Shown here in pieces: positions 24,211 through 32,392 of a stretch of 38,455 nucleotides of DNA; the stretch's first letter is position 1, and the number at the start of each line of letters is the position of its first letter. The position numbers were made by a program, and so were the translations under genes. Source of the stretch: Acetobacteraceae bacterium (lineage in GTDB: Bacteria > Pseudomonadota > Alphaproteobacteria > Acetobacterales > Acetobacteraceae). The notes beneath the pieces are model-generated. The model was not told where the DNA came from, did not search any database, and saw only the letters and a program-made list of their open reading frames with translations. The DNA lies in the NCBI GenBank assembly GCA_020848935.1, contig JADLHF010000101.1, forward strand, positions 1 through 38,455, given 5' to 3'.

Positions 24211-25110
24211 ATGAGCGAACGCATCGGCTTCATCGGGCTGGGGAACATGGGGCGGCCGATGGCCGGCCAACTGGTCGCCAAGGGATTCGCCACATCGGTC
24301 TTCGACCTGTCCGAAGCCCCCATGGAAATCCTGCGCCAGAAAGGCGCCACACGCGCTGCCGGCATCCCCGCCGTCATCGCCAACAGCGACGTCATCGTCA
24401 CCATGCTGCCGAACACACCGGATGTTCAGGGCGTGGTCCTCGGCGAAGGCGGCCTGCTCGCCACCGGCCGGCCCGGCATGCTGCATATCGACATGAGCAC
24501 CATCGACCCGCTGGCCAGCAAGGCCATGGCTGCCGCCCTGGCGGAAAAGGGCATCGGCTGGGTCGATGCCGGCGTCGGGCGCTCGCCGGCCCATGCCGAT
24601 CGCGGTGAAAGCAGCTTCATGGTCGGCGCCACCGACGCCGACCTCGCCCGCGCCCGCCCGGTGCTGGCGGCGATGGGCAACGCCATCATCCATTGCGGCG
24701 GCCCCGGCGCGGGGATCTCGATGAAGATCGTGCTGAACTTCATGTCGATGGCCACCTGCCAGATCACCGCAGAAACCCTGGCCCTGGGCACCAAGCTCGG
24801 CCTGAAGATGACCGACATGAACGCCGTGATCTCCGCCGGCCTCGCCTGCAACGAACACTTCCGCCAATACTGGCCCACCAAGGTGCTGGCCGGCGACACC
24901 ACCCCGGGTTTCGCCATCGACCTGGCCTTCAAGGACCTCTCGATCGCCGTGGCCACCGCCGCGGCCGCCGGCGTGCCGGTCATCACCGGCTCGGCCGCGC
25001 GCGAGGCCATGGGCATCGCCCGCTCCGTCCACGGCCTCGGCAAGGAAGACATCACCGCCGTGCTCGTCGCCGCATCCCGCAACGCCGGCGTGCAGACGCC
25101 ACGGCTCTAA
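24211..25110 (+). CDS. NAD(P)-dependent beta-hydroxyacid dehydrogenase, YihU-like
   Basis: A 299-residue dehydrogenase of the 3-hydroxyisobutyrate/6-phosphogluconate superfamily. The Rossmann motif GLGNMG is at residues 9-14, the DMSTIDP block near 94-100, substrate loop DAGVGRSPAHADRGE (119-133) and catalytic K172 in GAGISMKIVLN. By blocks it is closest to E. coli YihU (sulfolactaldehyde reductase): both have VGR followed by a short polar loop, W-P-x-K-V-L-x-G-D, and F-x-IDLA-x-KDL. The VGR loop is not sufficient to assign sulfolactaldehyde. The ATG at 24211 follows GGGAGAG with an 8-base spacer. It is divergent from the broken amidase. Confidence 0.9.
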   Translation: MSERIGFIGLGNMGRPMAGQLVAKGFATSVFDLSEAPMEILRQKGATRAAGIPAVIANSDVIVTMLPNTPDVQGVVLGEGGLLATGRPGMLHIDMSTIDPLASKAMAAALAEKGIGWVDAGVGRSPAHADRGESSFMVGATDADLARARPVLAAMGNAIIHCGGPGAGISMKIVLNFMSMATCQITAETLALGTKLGLKMTDMNAVISAGLACNEHFRQYWPTKVLAGDTTPGFAIDLAFKDLSIAVATAAAAGVPVITGSAAREAMGIARSVHGLGKEDITAVLVAASRNAGVQTPRL

Positions 25111-25122
25111 TTCGAAAGGGCA

Positions 25123-25144
25123 GGGGGCCTCATCCGCGGCCCCC
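25123..25144 (+). terminator. GC-rich hairpin after the YihU-like gene
   Basis: Thirteen bases after the TAA at 25110 there is a 7-bp stem GGGGGCC/GGCCCCC with an 8-base loop. It is not followed by a T-tract, so it is a possible RNA 3'-end stabiliser or weak terminator upstream of the A/T-rich repeat pair. Confidence 0.45.
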
Positions 25145-25183
25145 CCCACGCCCGATGCCGACGGGGCTCAGGCGAAGGCAGGG

Positions 25184-25321
25184 AAGGAAGTCTTCTTTTT
25201 CTGAAGAAAAAGAAGCAAAAAGACTTTCATGAACTGCTTCTCAGGCCGCCGTTAAGCACGACAATCTCCAATAGATAGAAGTTTTTTGGTTCTTTTTTTC
25301 AAAAAAGAACCGCTTTCTTCG
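25184..25321. repeat. Paired A/T-rich hairpin repeat, locus 6 (convergent gene ends)
   Basis: Left unit: GGAAGGAAGT, hairpin 25192-25215 (CTTCTTTTTC/GAAAAAGAAG, loop TGAA), tail GCAAAAAGACTTTCATGAA. Right unit, inverted: AATAGATAGAAGTTTTTTGG, hairpin 25289-25310 (GTTCTTTTTT/AAAAAAGAAC), then CGCTTTCTTC up to the TGA of the ATPase F gene of system C. The left unit starts about 75 bases after the dehydrogenase stop. The inner tails match less well here than at locus 4. Confidence 0.9.
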
Positions 25322-26284
25322 TCAATACAAATGACACGCCACCGCATGACCCTCCCCGCTCGCCCGCGGCGCCGGGCGTTCGATGCGGCAGATGTCCATC
25401 ACCTTCGGGCAGCGCGGGGCGAATGAGCAGCCTGGTGGTGGGTTCAGGACGCTCGGCACCTCGCCGCCGATCGCCGCACTGCGCACCCGGTCCGGGTCCG
25501 GCCGCGGCACCGCTTCCAGCAGCGCCTGGGTATAGGGATGCTTGGGCGTGGCATACAGCACCGTCTTCGGCGCATGCTCCACCAGGGCACCCGCGTACAT
25601 CACCGCCACCTCGGTGGCGATCGAGCGCACCACGGCCAGGTCATGGGCAATGAACAGGTAGGACAGGCCCAGCTTCTCCTGCAGGTCGAGCAACAGGTTG
25701 ATGATCTGCGCCTGCATCGACACGTCCAGCGCCGAGACCGGCTCGTCGCAGACCACGAATTCCGGCCGCAGCGCCAGGGCGCGGGCGATGCCGATGCGCT
25801 GGCGCTGCCCGCCGGAGAACTCATGCGGAAATCGCTCGGCCACCGCGCGCGGCAGGCCGACGGTTTCCAGCAATTCCGACACCCGGTCGGTGCGATCGCC
25901 GCGCGACCAGCCGCCGGCGATGTCGATCGGCTCGGCGATGCAGTCGCCCACCCGCATGCGCGGATTGAGCGAGCCGTGCGGGTCCTGGAACACGAACTGC
26001 ATCTTGCTGCGCACCTTGGCCAGGGCGCGCCGCCCATCCTTGCCGGTGATCGTCTCGCCGAACAGCTCGATCTCGCCCGAGGTCGCCGGGATCAGCCCCA
26101 CCAGCAGCCGCCCGGTGGTCGATTTGCCCGAGCCGGATTCGCCCACCAGTCCCAGCGTGGTGCCGGCATTGATATCGAATTCAATATGGTTCACCGCGCG
26201 CAGCACGGCCGGCGGTCCGCCGCGCCCGCGCGTCACCTGGAACTCCTTGACCAGGTCGCGCACCCGCACGATCGGCGCGTTCAT
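25322..26284 (-). CDS. Opp/Dpp-type ABC transporter ATPase F, system C
   Basis: A 320-residue canonical DppF/OppF-type ATPase, with Walker A GESGSGKS, the VFQDPHGSLNPRMRV block, signature FSGGQRQR, Walker B VVCDEPVSALD and H-loop IAHDLAVV. After HPYTQALLEAVP the tail has four cysteines, C286, C292, C299 and C317 (spacing CX5CX6CX17C), with the family signature GCSFAPRCP; such a tail is reported to hold a [4Fe-4S] cluster in some peptide transporters. The ATPases of systems A and B lack it. The ATG at 26284 overlaps the D gene stop by four bases. Confidence 0.95.
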   Translation of the reverse strand: MNAPIVRVRDLVKEFQVTRGRGGPPAVLRAVNHIEFDINAGTTLGLVGESGSGKSTTGRLLVGLIPATSGEIELFGETITGKDGRRALAKVRSKMQFVFQDPHGSLNPRMRVGDCIAEPIDIAGGWSRGDRTDRVSELLETVGLPRAVAERFPHEFSGGQRQRIGIARALALRPEFVVCDEPVSALDVSMQAQIINLLLDLQEKLGLSYLFIAHDLAVVRSIATEVAVMYAGALVEHAPKTVLYATPKHPYTQALLEAVPRPDPDRVRSAAIGGEVPSVLNPPPGCSFAPRCPKVMDICRIERPAPRASGEGHAVACHLY

Positions 26285-27291
26285 GCCACCCGCTCCACGG
26301 CCAGGGCCGCCACCCGTGGCGGGCAGCGCGCCTCCCGCTCCGGCCCGGCGGCCAGCAGCTCCGGCGCCTCGCGCCGGCACGTCTCCTCCACGATCGGGCA
26401 TCGCGGGCTGTAGCGGCAGCCCGGGATCACCGCCGTCGGATCGGGGATCGAGCCGGGGATGGCCGGCAGGCGGCGCACATCGACATCCAGCTTCGGAATC
26501 GCCGCCAGCAGCCCGTCGGTATAAGGATGCACCGGCCGGCGGAACAGCGCCGATACCGGCGAGGTCTCCACCACCCGCCCGGCATACATCACCATCACCC
26601 GGCGGGCGAACTCGGCGATCACCCCCATGTCATGGGTGATCAGGATCACCGACATGCCAAGCTCGGTCTGCAAGTCGCGCAACAGGTCGAGAATCTGCGC
26701 CTGGATCGTCACGTCCAGCGCCGTCGTCGGCTCGTCGGCAATCAGCAGCTTCGGGCGGCAGGCGATGGCGATGGCGATCATCACCCGCTGGCGCATCCCG
26801 CCCGACAGGCGGTGCGGATACTCGTCCACCCGTCGTGCCGCATCGGGGATGCGCACCAGCTCCAGCAGCTCCACCGCGCGGCGGCGCGCGGTGGCCTGGT
26901 CAAGCCCCTGGTGCAGCCGCAGCGACTCGCCGATCTGGTCGGCGATGGTCAGCACCGGGTTCAGCGACGACATCGGGTCCTGGAAGATCATCGCGATCTC
27001 GCCACCCCGGATTGTCCGCATCTCCCGCGTGGACAGGCCCAGCATGTCGCGCCCGCCATACATGATCCGCCCGGTCGGCATGCGCGTGGTCGCCGCGGCG
27101 TGCAGCCGCAGGATCGACAGCGCGGTGACGCTCTTGCCCGACCCGCTCTCGCCGACGATCCCCAGCGCCTCGCCCTCTCCCACGGCCAGGCTCACCCGGT
27201 CCACCGCGGTCATCCAGCCTTCGTCGGTGCGGAACCGCACGGTGAGGTCGTCCACCGCCAGCAATGGCGTGGTGTTGTCCGCGGCAGCCAT
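26281..27291 (-). CDS. Opp/Dpp-type ABC transporter ATPase D, system C
   Basis: A 336-residue canonical DppD/OppD-type ATPase. It has Walker A GESGSGKS (47-54), Q-loop FQDPMSSLNPVLT, signature LSGGMRQR, Walker B LLIADEPTTALD and H-loop ITHDMGVI. The C-terminal tail has C292, C298, C305 and C323, with exactly the same CX5CX6CX17C spacing as its partner F and the motif GCRYSPRCP. The ATG at 27291 is one base after the permease C stop. It energises importer C. Confidence 0.95.
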   Translation of the reverse strand: MAAADNTTPLLAVDDLTVRFRTDEGWMTAVDRVSLAVGEGEALGIVGESGSGKSVTALSILRLHAAATTRMPTGRIMYGGRDMLGLSTREMRTIRGGEIAMIFQDPMSSLNPVLTIADQIGESLRLHQGLDQATARRRAVELLELVRIPDAARRVDEYPHRLSGGMRQRVMIAIAIACRPKLLIADEPTTALDVTIQAQILDLLRDLQTELGMSVILITHDMGVIAEFARRVMVMYAGRVVETSPVSALFRRPVHPYTDGLLAAIPKLDVDVRRLPAIPGSIPDPTAVIPGCRYSPRCPIVEETCRREAPELLAAGPEREARCPPRVAALAVERVA

Positions 27292-27292
27292 C

Positions 27293-28174
27293 TCAGCTCT
27301 CCACCTTCAGCCGCGGGTCCAGCACGTCGCGCAGCCCGTCGCCCAGCAGGTTCATCCCCAGCGCCGCCAGGCTGATCGCAAAGCCCGGGAACAGCATGAT
27401 CCACCATGCCTGCACCGCGTACGACCGCCCCTCGGCAATGATATTGCCCCATGACGGCGCCGGCGGCGGCGGTCCGATGCCCAGGAACGACAGCGCCGCC
27501 TCGGCCAGGATGGCATAGGCGAACACGAAGGTGGACTGCACCAGCAATGGCCCCGCCGCGTTCGGCAGCAGATGGCGGAACATGATCCGCACCGAGGAGG
27601 CGCCGGAAACCTGCGCCGCCTCGATGAACTCCAACTCGCGCGTCACCAGCGCCGAGGAGCGCACGATGCGCGCCGTGCGCGGGATATAGGCCACCGCCAG
27701 CGCAATGATCACGCTGTGCGTCTGCGGCCCCAGCGCGGCACCCAGCCCGATCGCCAGCAGGATCGCCGGGGCGGCCATCAGCGCGTCCATCACCCGCATC
27801 AGCGGCGAATCCAGTTGGCGATACTGCGCGCTCAGCACCCCGATCGCCGCCCCGAACACGCCGGACAGCACCGCCACCGACAGCCCGATCCACAGTGACA
27901 GTTGCGCGCCGTACAGCGTGCGCGTCAGCAGGTCGCGGCCGAACTGGTCGGTGCCGAACAGGAACGCGCCCTGCGGCGGGCGGAAGCGGGCGCGGAACCG
28001 CATCCCGTCGGGATCGATGCCGGTCAGCGGGGCCGCCAACGCGGCCACCACCATCACGGCCACCACGATGAAGCCGATCATGAAGCTGCGATGGTGCAGC
28101 AGCTTGCGCAGCACCCGAAAGCGCCGGCGGGCGGCGATCGCCTCGCCGGATGCCAGTAGGACAGCCTCACCCAT
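27293..28174 (-). CDS. Opp/Dpp-type ABC transporter permease C, system C
   Basis: A 293-residue inner-membrane permease: first helix near [17 protein letters not shown], then [23 protein letters not shown] loop around [39 protein letters not shown] and C-terminal [17 protein letters not shown] chose the ATG at 28174, which overlaps the permease B stop by eight bases (ATGGGTGA), over the longer upstream frame. The DppC hallmark blocks are closer to canonical dipeptide transporters than to systems A and B. Confidence 0.95.
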   Translation of the reverse strand: MGEAVLLASGEAIAARRRFRVLRKLLHHRSFMIGFIVVAVMVVAALAAPLTGIDPDGMRFRARFRPPQGAFLFGTDQFGRDLLTRTLYGAQLSLWIGLSVAVLSGVFGAAIGVLSAQYRQLDSPLMRVMDALMAAPAILLAIGLGAALGPQTHSVIIALAVAYIPRTARIVRSSALVTRELEFIEAAQVSGASSVRIMFRHLLPNAAGPLLVQSTFVFAYAILAEAALSFLGIGPPPPAPSWGNIIAEGRSYAVQAWWIMLFPGFAISLAALGMNLLGDGLRDVLDPRLKVES

Positions 28175-29114
28175 AACGCACCCGCGGATCAACCAAGGTG
28201 TAGATGATGTCAACCAGGATGTTGATCACCACGAAGGCGAAGCCGAACAGCAGCATGGTGCCCTGCACCAGCGGGTAATCCCGGTTCATGATCCCCTGCA
28301 CGATCAGCCGCCCGATCCCCGGCAGCGCGAACACCTGTTCGATGACCACCGAGCCGCCGATCAACAGGCTCAGCGTGATGCCCAGCACGGTCACCACGGG
28401 GATCAGCGTATTGCGGAACGCGTGCTTGGCCAGCGTGGTCCACTCGTCCACCCCCTTGGCCCGCGCGGTACGGATGAAATCCTGGTCCAGCACATCCAGC
28501 ATCGCCGAGCGCGTGATGCGCGCCAGGAAGCCGATCTGGAACAGCGCGAGCACCACCGCCGGCTGGATCAGCGAGGCCAGCCACGCCACCAGCCCCGTCT
28601 CGTCCAGCGGCGCATAGCCGGATGGCGGGAACCATCCCAGATGCACGCTGAAGAACAGCACCGACAGCAGCCCCACCCAGAACCCCGGCAGCGACACGCC
28701 CAGCAAGGCCACCACCATCACGGAGGCATCGATCCAGGAACTGCGCCAATACGCTGCCACCACCCCCAACAGGATGCCCGCCGGCAGGGTGATGACCAGC
28801 GACACCAGCGACAGCGACAGCGTCACCGGCAGGCGCTCCACCACAGCGCTGACCACCGACTGCTTCAGCATCAGCGACTCGCCGAAATTCCCCACCGCCA
28901 GGTGGGAGAACCATTCCAGCAGCTGCACCAGGATCGGCCGGTTCAACCCCAGCTGCTCGCGGATCACCTCCACCGCCTCCGCCGAGGCTTCGGGCCCCGC
29001 GATCGCCAGTGCCGGATCGCCCGGCAGCAGGTGCATCAGCATGAACACCATCACGGCGAAGATCAGCAGCACCGGCACCGCCTGTGACAGGCGCATCAGA
29101 ATCCCGCGATACAT
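28167..29114 (-). CDS. Opp/Dpp-type ABC transporter permease B, system C
   Basis: A 315-residue DppB-type permease of standard length. Helix 1 is followed by [12 protein letters not shown], then [25 protein letters not shown], an EAA loop around [20 protein letters not shown] and the ending VDPRVRYG. It lacks the GPGRLDV insertion of systems A and B. The ATG at 29114 has AAGGAG five bases upstream and lies 30 bases after the SBP stop. Confidence 0.95.
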   Translation of the reverse strand: MYRGILMRLSQAVPVLLIFAVMVFMLMHLLPGDPALAIAGPEASAEAVEVIREQLGLNRPILVQLLEWFSHLAVGNFGESLMLKQSVVSAVVERLPVTLSLSLVSLVITLPAGILLGVVAAYWRSSWIDASVMVVALLGVSLPGFWVGLLSVLFFSVHLGWFPPSGYAPLDETGLVAWLASLIQPAVVLALFQIGFLARITRSAMLDVLDQDFIRTARAKGVDEWTTLAKHAFRNTLIPVVTVLGITLSLLIGGSVVIEQVFALPGIGRLIVQGIMNRDYPLVQGTMLLFGFAFVVINILVDIIYTLVDPRVRYG

Positions 29115-29144
29115 CGCATCTCCTTGGTCATTCCCGCAGCCCCT

Positions 29145-30704
29145 TCAGTTGACCCAGGTGTTCCAGAACCGCTGGAAGAAATACGGCGCCATGCCGTGCA
29201 GCCGCGTATTGTAGGCACGTACCGCGCCGAGATCGGCCACCTTGATGAAATACGCCTCACCCAAAACCAGCGTTTCGATCCGCCGCCACGCCGCCTGACG
29301 CGGCGCGAATTCCGGCGAGGCGAGCAGCCGGCGATAGGCATCGTCCAGCCCGGCGAGGTCGCGGATGTGCGGATCGGCATAGATCTGCGCCCGCCATTGC
29401 TGCGGCCCCATCAGCGGCTGGGTGCAGAACCCGGCGCTGGTCACGTTCCAGTTGCCGGTGCCGCGGCGCAGGCTGGTCAGGTTGGTCAGCCAGTCCACCA
29501 CCTGCACCTCGGTGTTCATGCCCGCCTCGCGCAACTGCCCCGCCAGCACCAGGATGGCATCGCGCATGTAGCTGTAGGTGGCGTTGGTCTGCAGGATCAG
29601 CTTCTCGCCCTTGTAGCCGGCCTGGCGCAGCAGCGCACGGGCCTCGTCCAGATTGCGCCGGTCGTAGAATGCCTCGGCCCCGTCCCCGGTGTGGTAGGGG
29701 CTGCCGGGATAGACCAGCGACGCGTTGCGCCGCGCCGGCTGGCCGGAGGCCGCGATGATGTCGTCCACGTTCACCGCCGCCTGGATCGCCTGACGGATCA
29801 GCCGCTGCGCCGTCAGCCCGTTGCCGGCGTGGGTGACGAACAGCAGCTGGCAGTACGGGAACACCCGCAGCGTCGCCAGGTCGTCGCGCCCACCCAGCCG
29901 GCTGGCGAAATCCGGCGGCAGGTTCGCCACCGCGTCGGCCGTCCCGCCCTGCAGCGCCGCCAGCCGCGCGGCGGGCTCGGCGACGAAATCATAGCGCACC
30001 GTGTCGAGATAGGCGGTCTTGCGCCCCGCCAGCCCGTCCGGCCCGGCCGCCGAGCGGTCGGCCACGTAGTCGGGATTGCGTCGCAGCACCAGGTGGCTGT
30101 CCTTGTCCCAGCTTTCCAGCATGAACGGCCCGGTGCCCACCACATCCACCTCGCGCCCCGGCCGCTCCTGCTGGTCGGCCGGCACGATGGCCAGCGGATA
30201 GGTCGGCGATTTCAGCATGTCCAGGAACATCGCATTGCTGCTGGCCAGCCGCACCACGAATGTCCGGGCATCCGGCACATCGTAGCCGACCACGTCCTCC
30301 AGCAGCGCCACATTGGTGCTGACCCGGGCGTAACGCTCGAACGAGGCCAGAACGTCCGCCGAGGTCAGCGTCGCGCCGGTGCTGAAGCGCAGCCCGGGGC
30401 GCAACGTGAAGCGGAAGCGCCGCGCCGCGTCGCCCACCTGCACCGTGGCGGCCAGCATCGGGCGGGCATTGTAGCTCTCGTCCATTGCCACCAGCGTCTC
30501 GAACACATGGTGGATCACCTCCAGCGCCACCAGCGACCCCGCCACGTGCGGGTCCAGCGCGCCGGGTCCGCCCGCGGCGGCATAGGTGATCGCCCCGCCC
30601 CGCGCCGGGTCCCCGGCCTTGCCTCCCGCCGCGCCCAACGCCGGTTGCGCAAGCATGGCCGCAAGGGCGACCGTCAAGCCCGCCCGTTCCAGCCACCCCG
30701 CCAT
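29145..30704 (-). CDS. Family 5 ABC transporter solute-binding protein, system C
   Basis: A 519-residue periplasmic binding protein. It has a Sec signal (MAGWLERAGLTVALAAMLAQ, cleavage near ALG-A at 24), then ALDPHVAGS, FETLVAMDESYNARPMLA, FRFTLRPGLRFSTGATLTSADV and ARALLRQAGYKGEKL, the usual SBP family 5 landmarks. The ATG at 30704 follows CAGGAGAG with an 8-base spacer. It heads operon C and is divergent from the amidase pair at 30891, with 186 bases between the starts. An importer plus two amidases sharing a promoter region suggests an amide-type substrate; this is inference. Confidence 0.94.
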   Translation of the reverse strand: MAGWLERAGLTVALAAMLAQPALGAAGGKAGDPARGGAITYAAAGGPGALDPHVAGSLVALEVIHHVFETLVAMDESYNARPMLAATVQVGDAARRFRFTLRPGLRFSTGATLTSADVLASFERYARVSTNVALLEDVVGYDVPDARTFVVRLASSNAMFLDMLKSPTYPLAIVPADQQERPGREVDVVGTGPFMLESWDKDSHLVLRRNPDYVADRSAAGPDGLAGRKTAYLDTVRYDFVAEPAARLAALQGGTADAVANLPPDFASRLGGRDDLATLRVFPYCQLLFVTHAGNGLTAQRLIRQAIQAAVNVDDIIAASGQPARRNASLVYPGSPYHTGDGAEAFYDRRNLDEARALLRQAGYKGEKLILQTNATYSYMRDAILVLAGQLREAGMNTEVQVVDWLTNLTSLRRGTGNWNVTSAGFCTQPLMGPQQWRAQIYADPHIRDLAGLDDAYRRLLASPEFAPRQAAWRRIETLVLGEAYFIKVADLGAVRAYNTRLHGMAPYFFQRFWNTWVN

Positions 30705-30890
30705 GCCTCGAACTCTCCTGCTGCGCCGCGCGCGCCGACCACTGGCCGGGCGCAAAGGTGGCCGCGCGGCGCCACGGTGTCAATCGAGGGGGGACGGAAA
30801 AATCACCAGCATTTGACACCAAGCTAGCTGAGGTCACAGGCTTTGCCCGGCGACGCCCCGGCACATCGGCGCCGCGAGGGAGGGACTGCA
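30705..30890. promoter_or_regulatory. Divergent intergenic region, operon C / amidases
   Basis: This 186-base gap between two divergent start codons must contain the promoters of transporter operon C (minus strand) and the amidase pair (plus strand). Its middle (about 30775-30835) is clearly more A/T-rich than the flanks. I see ribosome-binding sites at both edges, but no convincing -35/-10 pair and no strong operator palindrome. Confidence 0.5.
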
Positions 30891-32381
30891 ATGGCGCAGC
30901 AATTGGCGATGGCTTGGTCCGAGTGGGCGCGCCACGACGCGGTGGCGCTGGCCGCCCTGGTCCGCAGCGGCGCGGCAACTCCCCGCGCCCTGGCCGCCCA
31001 GGCCGCCGCCGCGGCCGAACGCCTCAACCCCGCACTTGCCGCCGTGCTGGAAATCTTCGCCGATGTGCGCGCCAACCCCAACACCGACGGCCCGGCCCGC
31101 GACGGCGGGCTGTACGGCGTGCCGATGCTGCTGAAGGACCTCGGCTCCGGCCTCAAGGGCCGCACCCAGCAGGGCGGCTCGAAGCTCACCCGCAGCTACG
31201 TGGTGCCCGAAACCGACCCGACGATCGCCAACTTCCTCGCCGCCGGCCTGGTGCCGCTCGGCCGCTCCACCACCCCGGAATTCGGCCTCACCTTCGACAC
31301 CGCGACGGATATCGACGCGCTGCGCGTCACCCGCAACCCGTGGAACCCGGCCCACACCCCCGGCGGTTCCTCCGGCGGTTCGGCCGCCGCGGTCGCCGCC
31401 GGCATCGTGCCGGTCGCCATGTCCGGCGACGGCGGCGGCTCCACCCGCATCCCCGCCGCCTTCTGCGGCCTGATCGGGCTCAAGGCCTCGCGCGGCCGCG
31501 TCCCGCGCCCGCATTTCCAAAGCGAATACATGGTCCGCTTCAGCGCCGACGGCGTGCTCACCCGCACCGTGCGCGACACCGCCGCCGTGTACGAAACCCT
31601 CACCCACGTGCCCAAGGGCGGCAGCTTCATCGCCATGGGTCCGCCCCAGCGCTCCTACCTCACCGCGGTCGAAAGCGACCCCGCCCGCCTGCGCATCGGC
31701 CTCACCACCGGAATGTGGGGCCGTGCCACCGCCACCGACCCGATCGTCGCCGACCGCATCCGCGCCGTCGGCCGCGCCATGGAAGCCCTCGGCCACACGG
31801 TCGAGGAAGTCGCCGACAACGACATCTGCGACTGGGAAATCCTCTGGCGCGCCTACACCACCGCCTGGGTCGGCAACACCGTCGGGCTGGCCGACCGCGC
31901 CCGCGCCCTGGGGATCGAGCCGCAGAACCTCGCCTCCCACCTCACGCCCATGACCTACCGCCACTACCTCGCCGCCCAGCGCTACGGCGCCGCCGACATC
32001 CTGCGCATGATGGCCGACAACAACACCGTCACCCGCCAGTTCGGCCGGGTGATGGAGCGCTACGACCTCCTCCTCACCCCCACCCTGGCCATCCGCGTGC
32101 CCGAGGCCAATGGTCCCTATTCCCTATTGCGCGACGAAGACCTCGACACCTGGGTCGCCCGGCTGAGCGACGCCTGCCGCTACACCATGCCCGGCAACGA
32201 AACCGGCCTGCCCGGCATCTCGGTCCCCACCGGGCTGGACCCCGCCGGCCTGCCGATCGGCGCCCAGTTCTACGCCAGCTGGGGCGAGGAAGCGCTGCTG
32301 ATGCAGGTCGCCGCCCAGCTCGAACGCGCCCACCCCGCCTGGTTCAACCAGACCCCGCCCATCCACGTCACCAACGCCTGA
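30891..32381 (+). CDS. Amidase (amidase signature family)
   Basis: A 496-residue amidase with the Ser-cisSer-Lys triad: K82 in LLKDLG, Ser pair S160/S161 in GGSSGGS and nucleophile S184 in SGDGGGSTRIPAAFCG. The C-terminal part has LLLTPTLAIRVP and the family closing strand GISVPTGLDPAGLPIG. It has no signal peptide, so it acts in the cytoplasm, hydrolysing an amide to acid and ammonia. The ATG at 30891 follows GGGAGG with a 7-base spacer. It precedes a second amidase by 11 bases and is divergent from transporter operon C. Confidence 0.93.
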   Translation: MAQQLAMAWSEWARHDAVALAALVRSGAATPRALAAQAAAAAERLNPALAAVLEIFADVRANPNTDGPARDGGLYGVPMLLKDLGSGLKGRTQQGGSKLTRSYVVPETDPTIANFLAAGLVPLGRSTTPEFGLTFDTATDIDALRVTRNPWNPAHTPGGSSGGSAAAVAAGIVPVAMSGDGGGSTRIPAAFCGLIGLKASRGRVPRPHFQSEYMVRFSADGVLTRTVRDTAAVYETLTHVPKGGSFIAMGPPQRSYLTAVESDPARLRIGLTTGMWGRATATDPIVADRIRAVGRAMEALGHTVEEVADNDICDWEILWRAYTTAWVGNTVGLADRARALGIEPQNLASHLTPMTYRHYLAAQRYGAADILRMMADNNTVTRQFGRVMERYDLLLTPTLAIRVPEANGPYSLLRDEDLDTWVARLSDACRYTMPGNETGLPGISVPTGLDPAGLPIGAQFYASWGEEALLMQVAAQLERAHPAWFNQTPPIHVTNA

Positions 32382-32392
32382 AGGCGCCCCCC

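Noticed and set aside
25123-25144. The GC hairpin after the YihU-like gene as part of the GC-rich four-hairpin family
   Set aside because: It is a single 7-bp stem without the GGCCAGGG / GGACCC flanks seen at 33908-34042.
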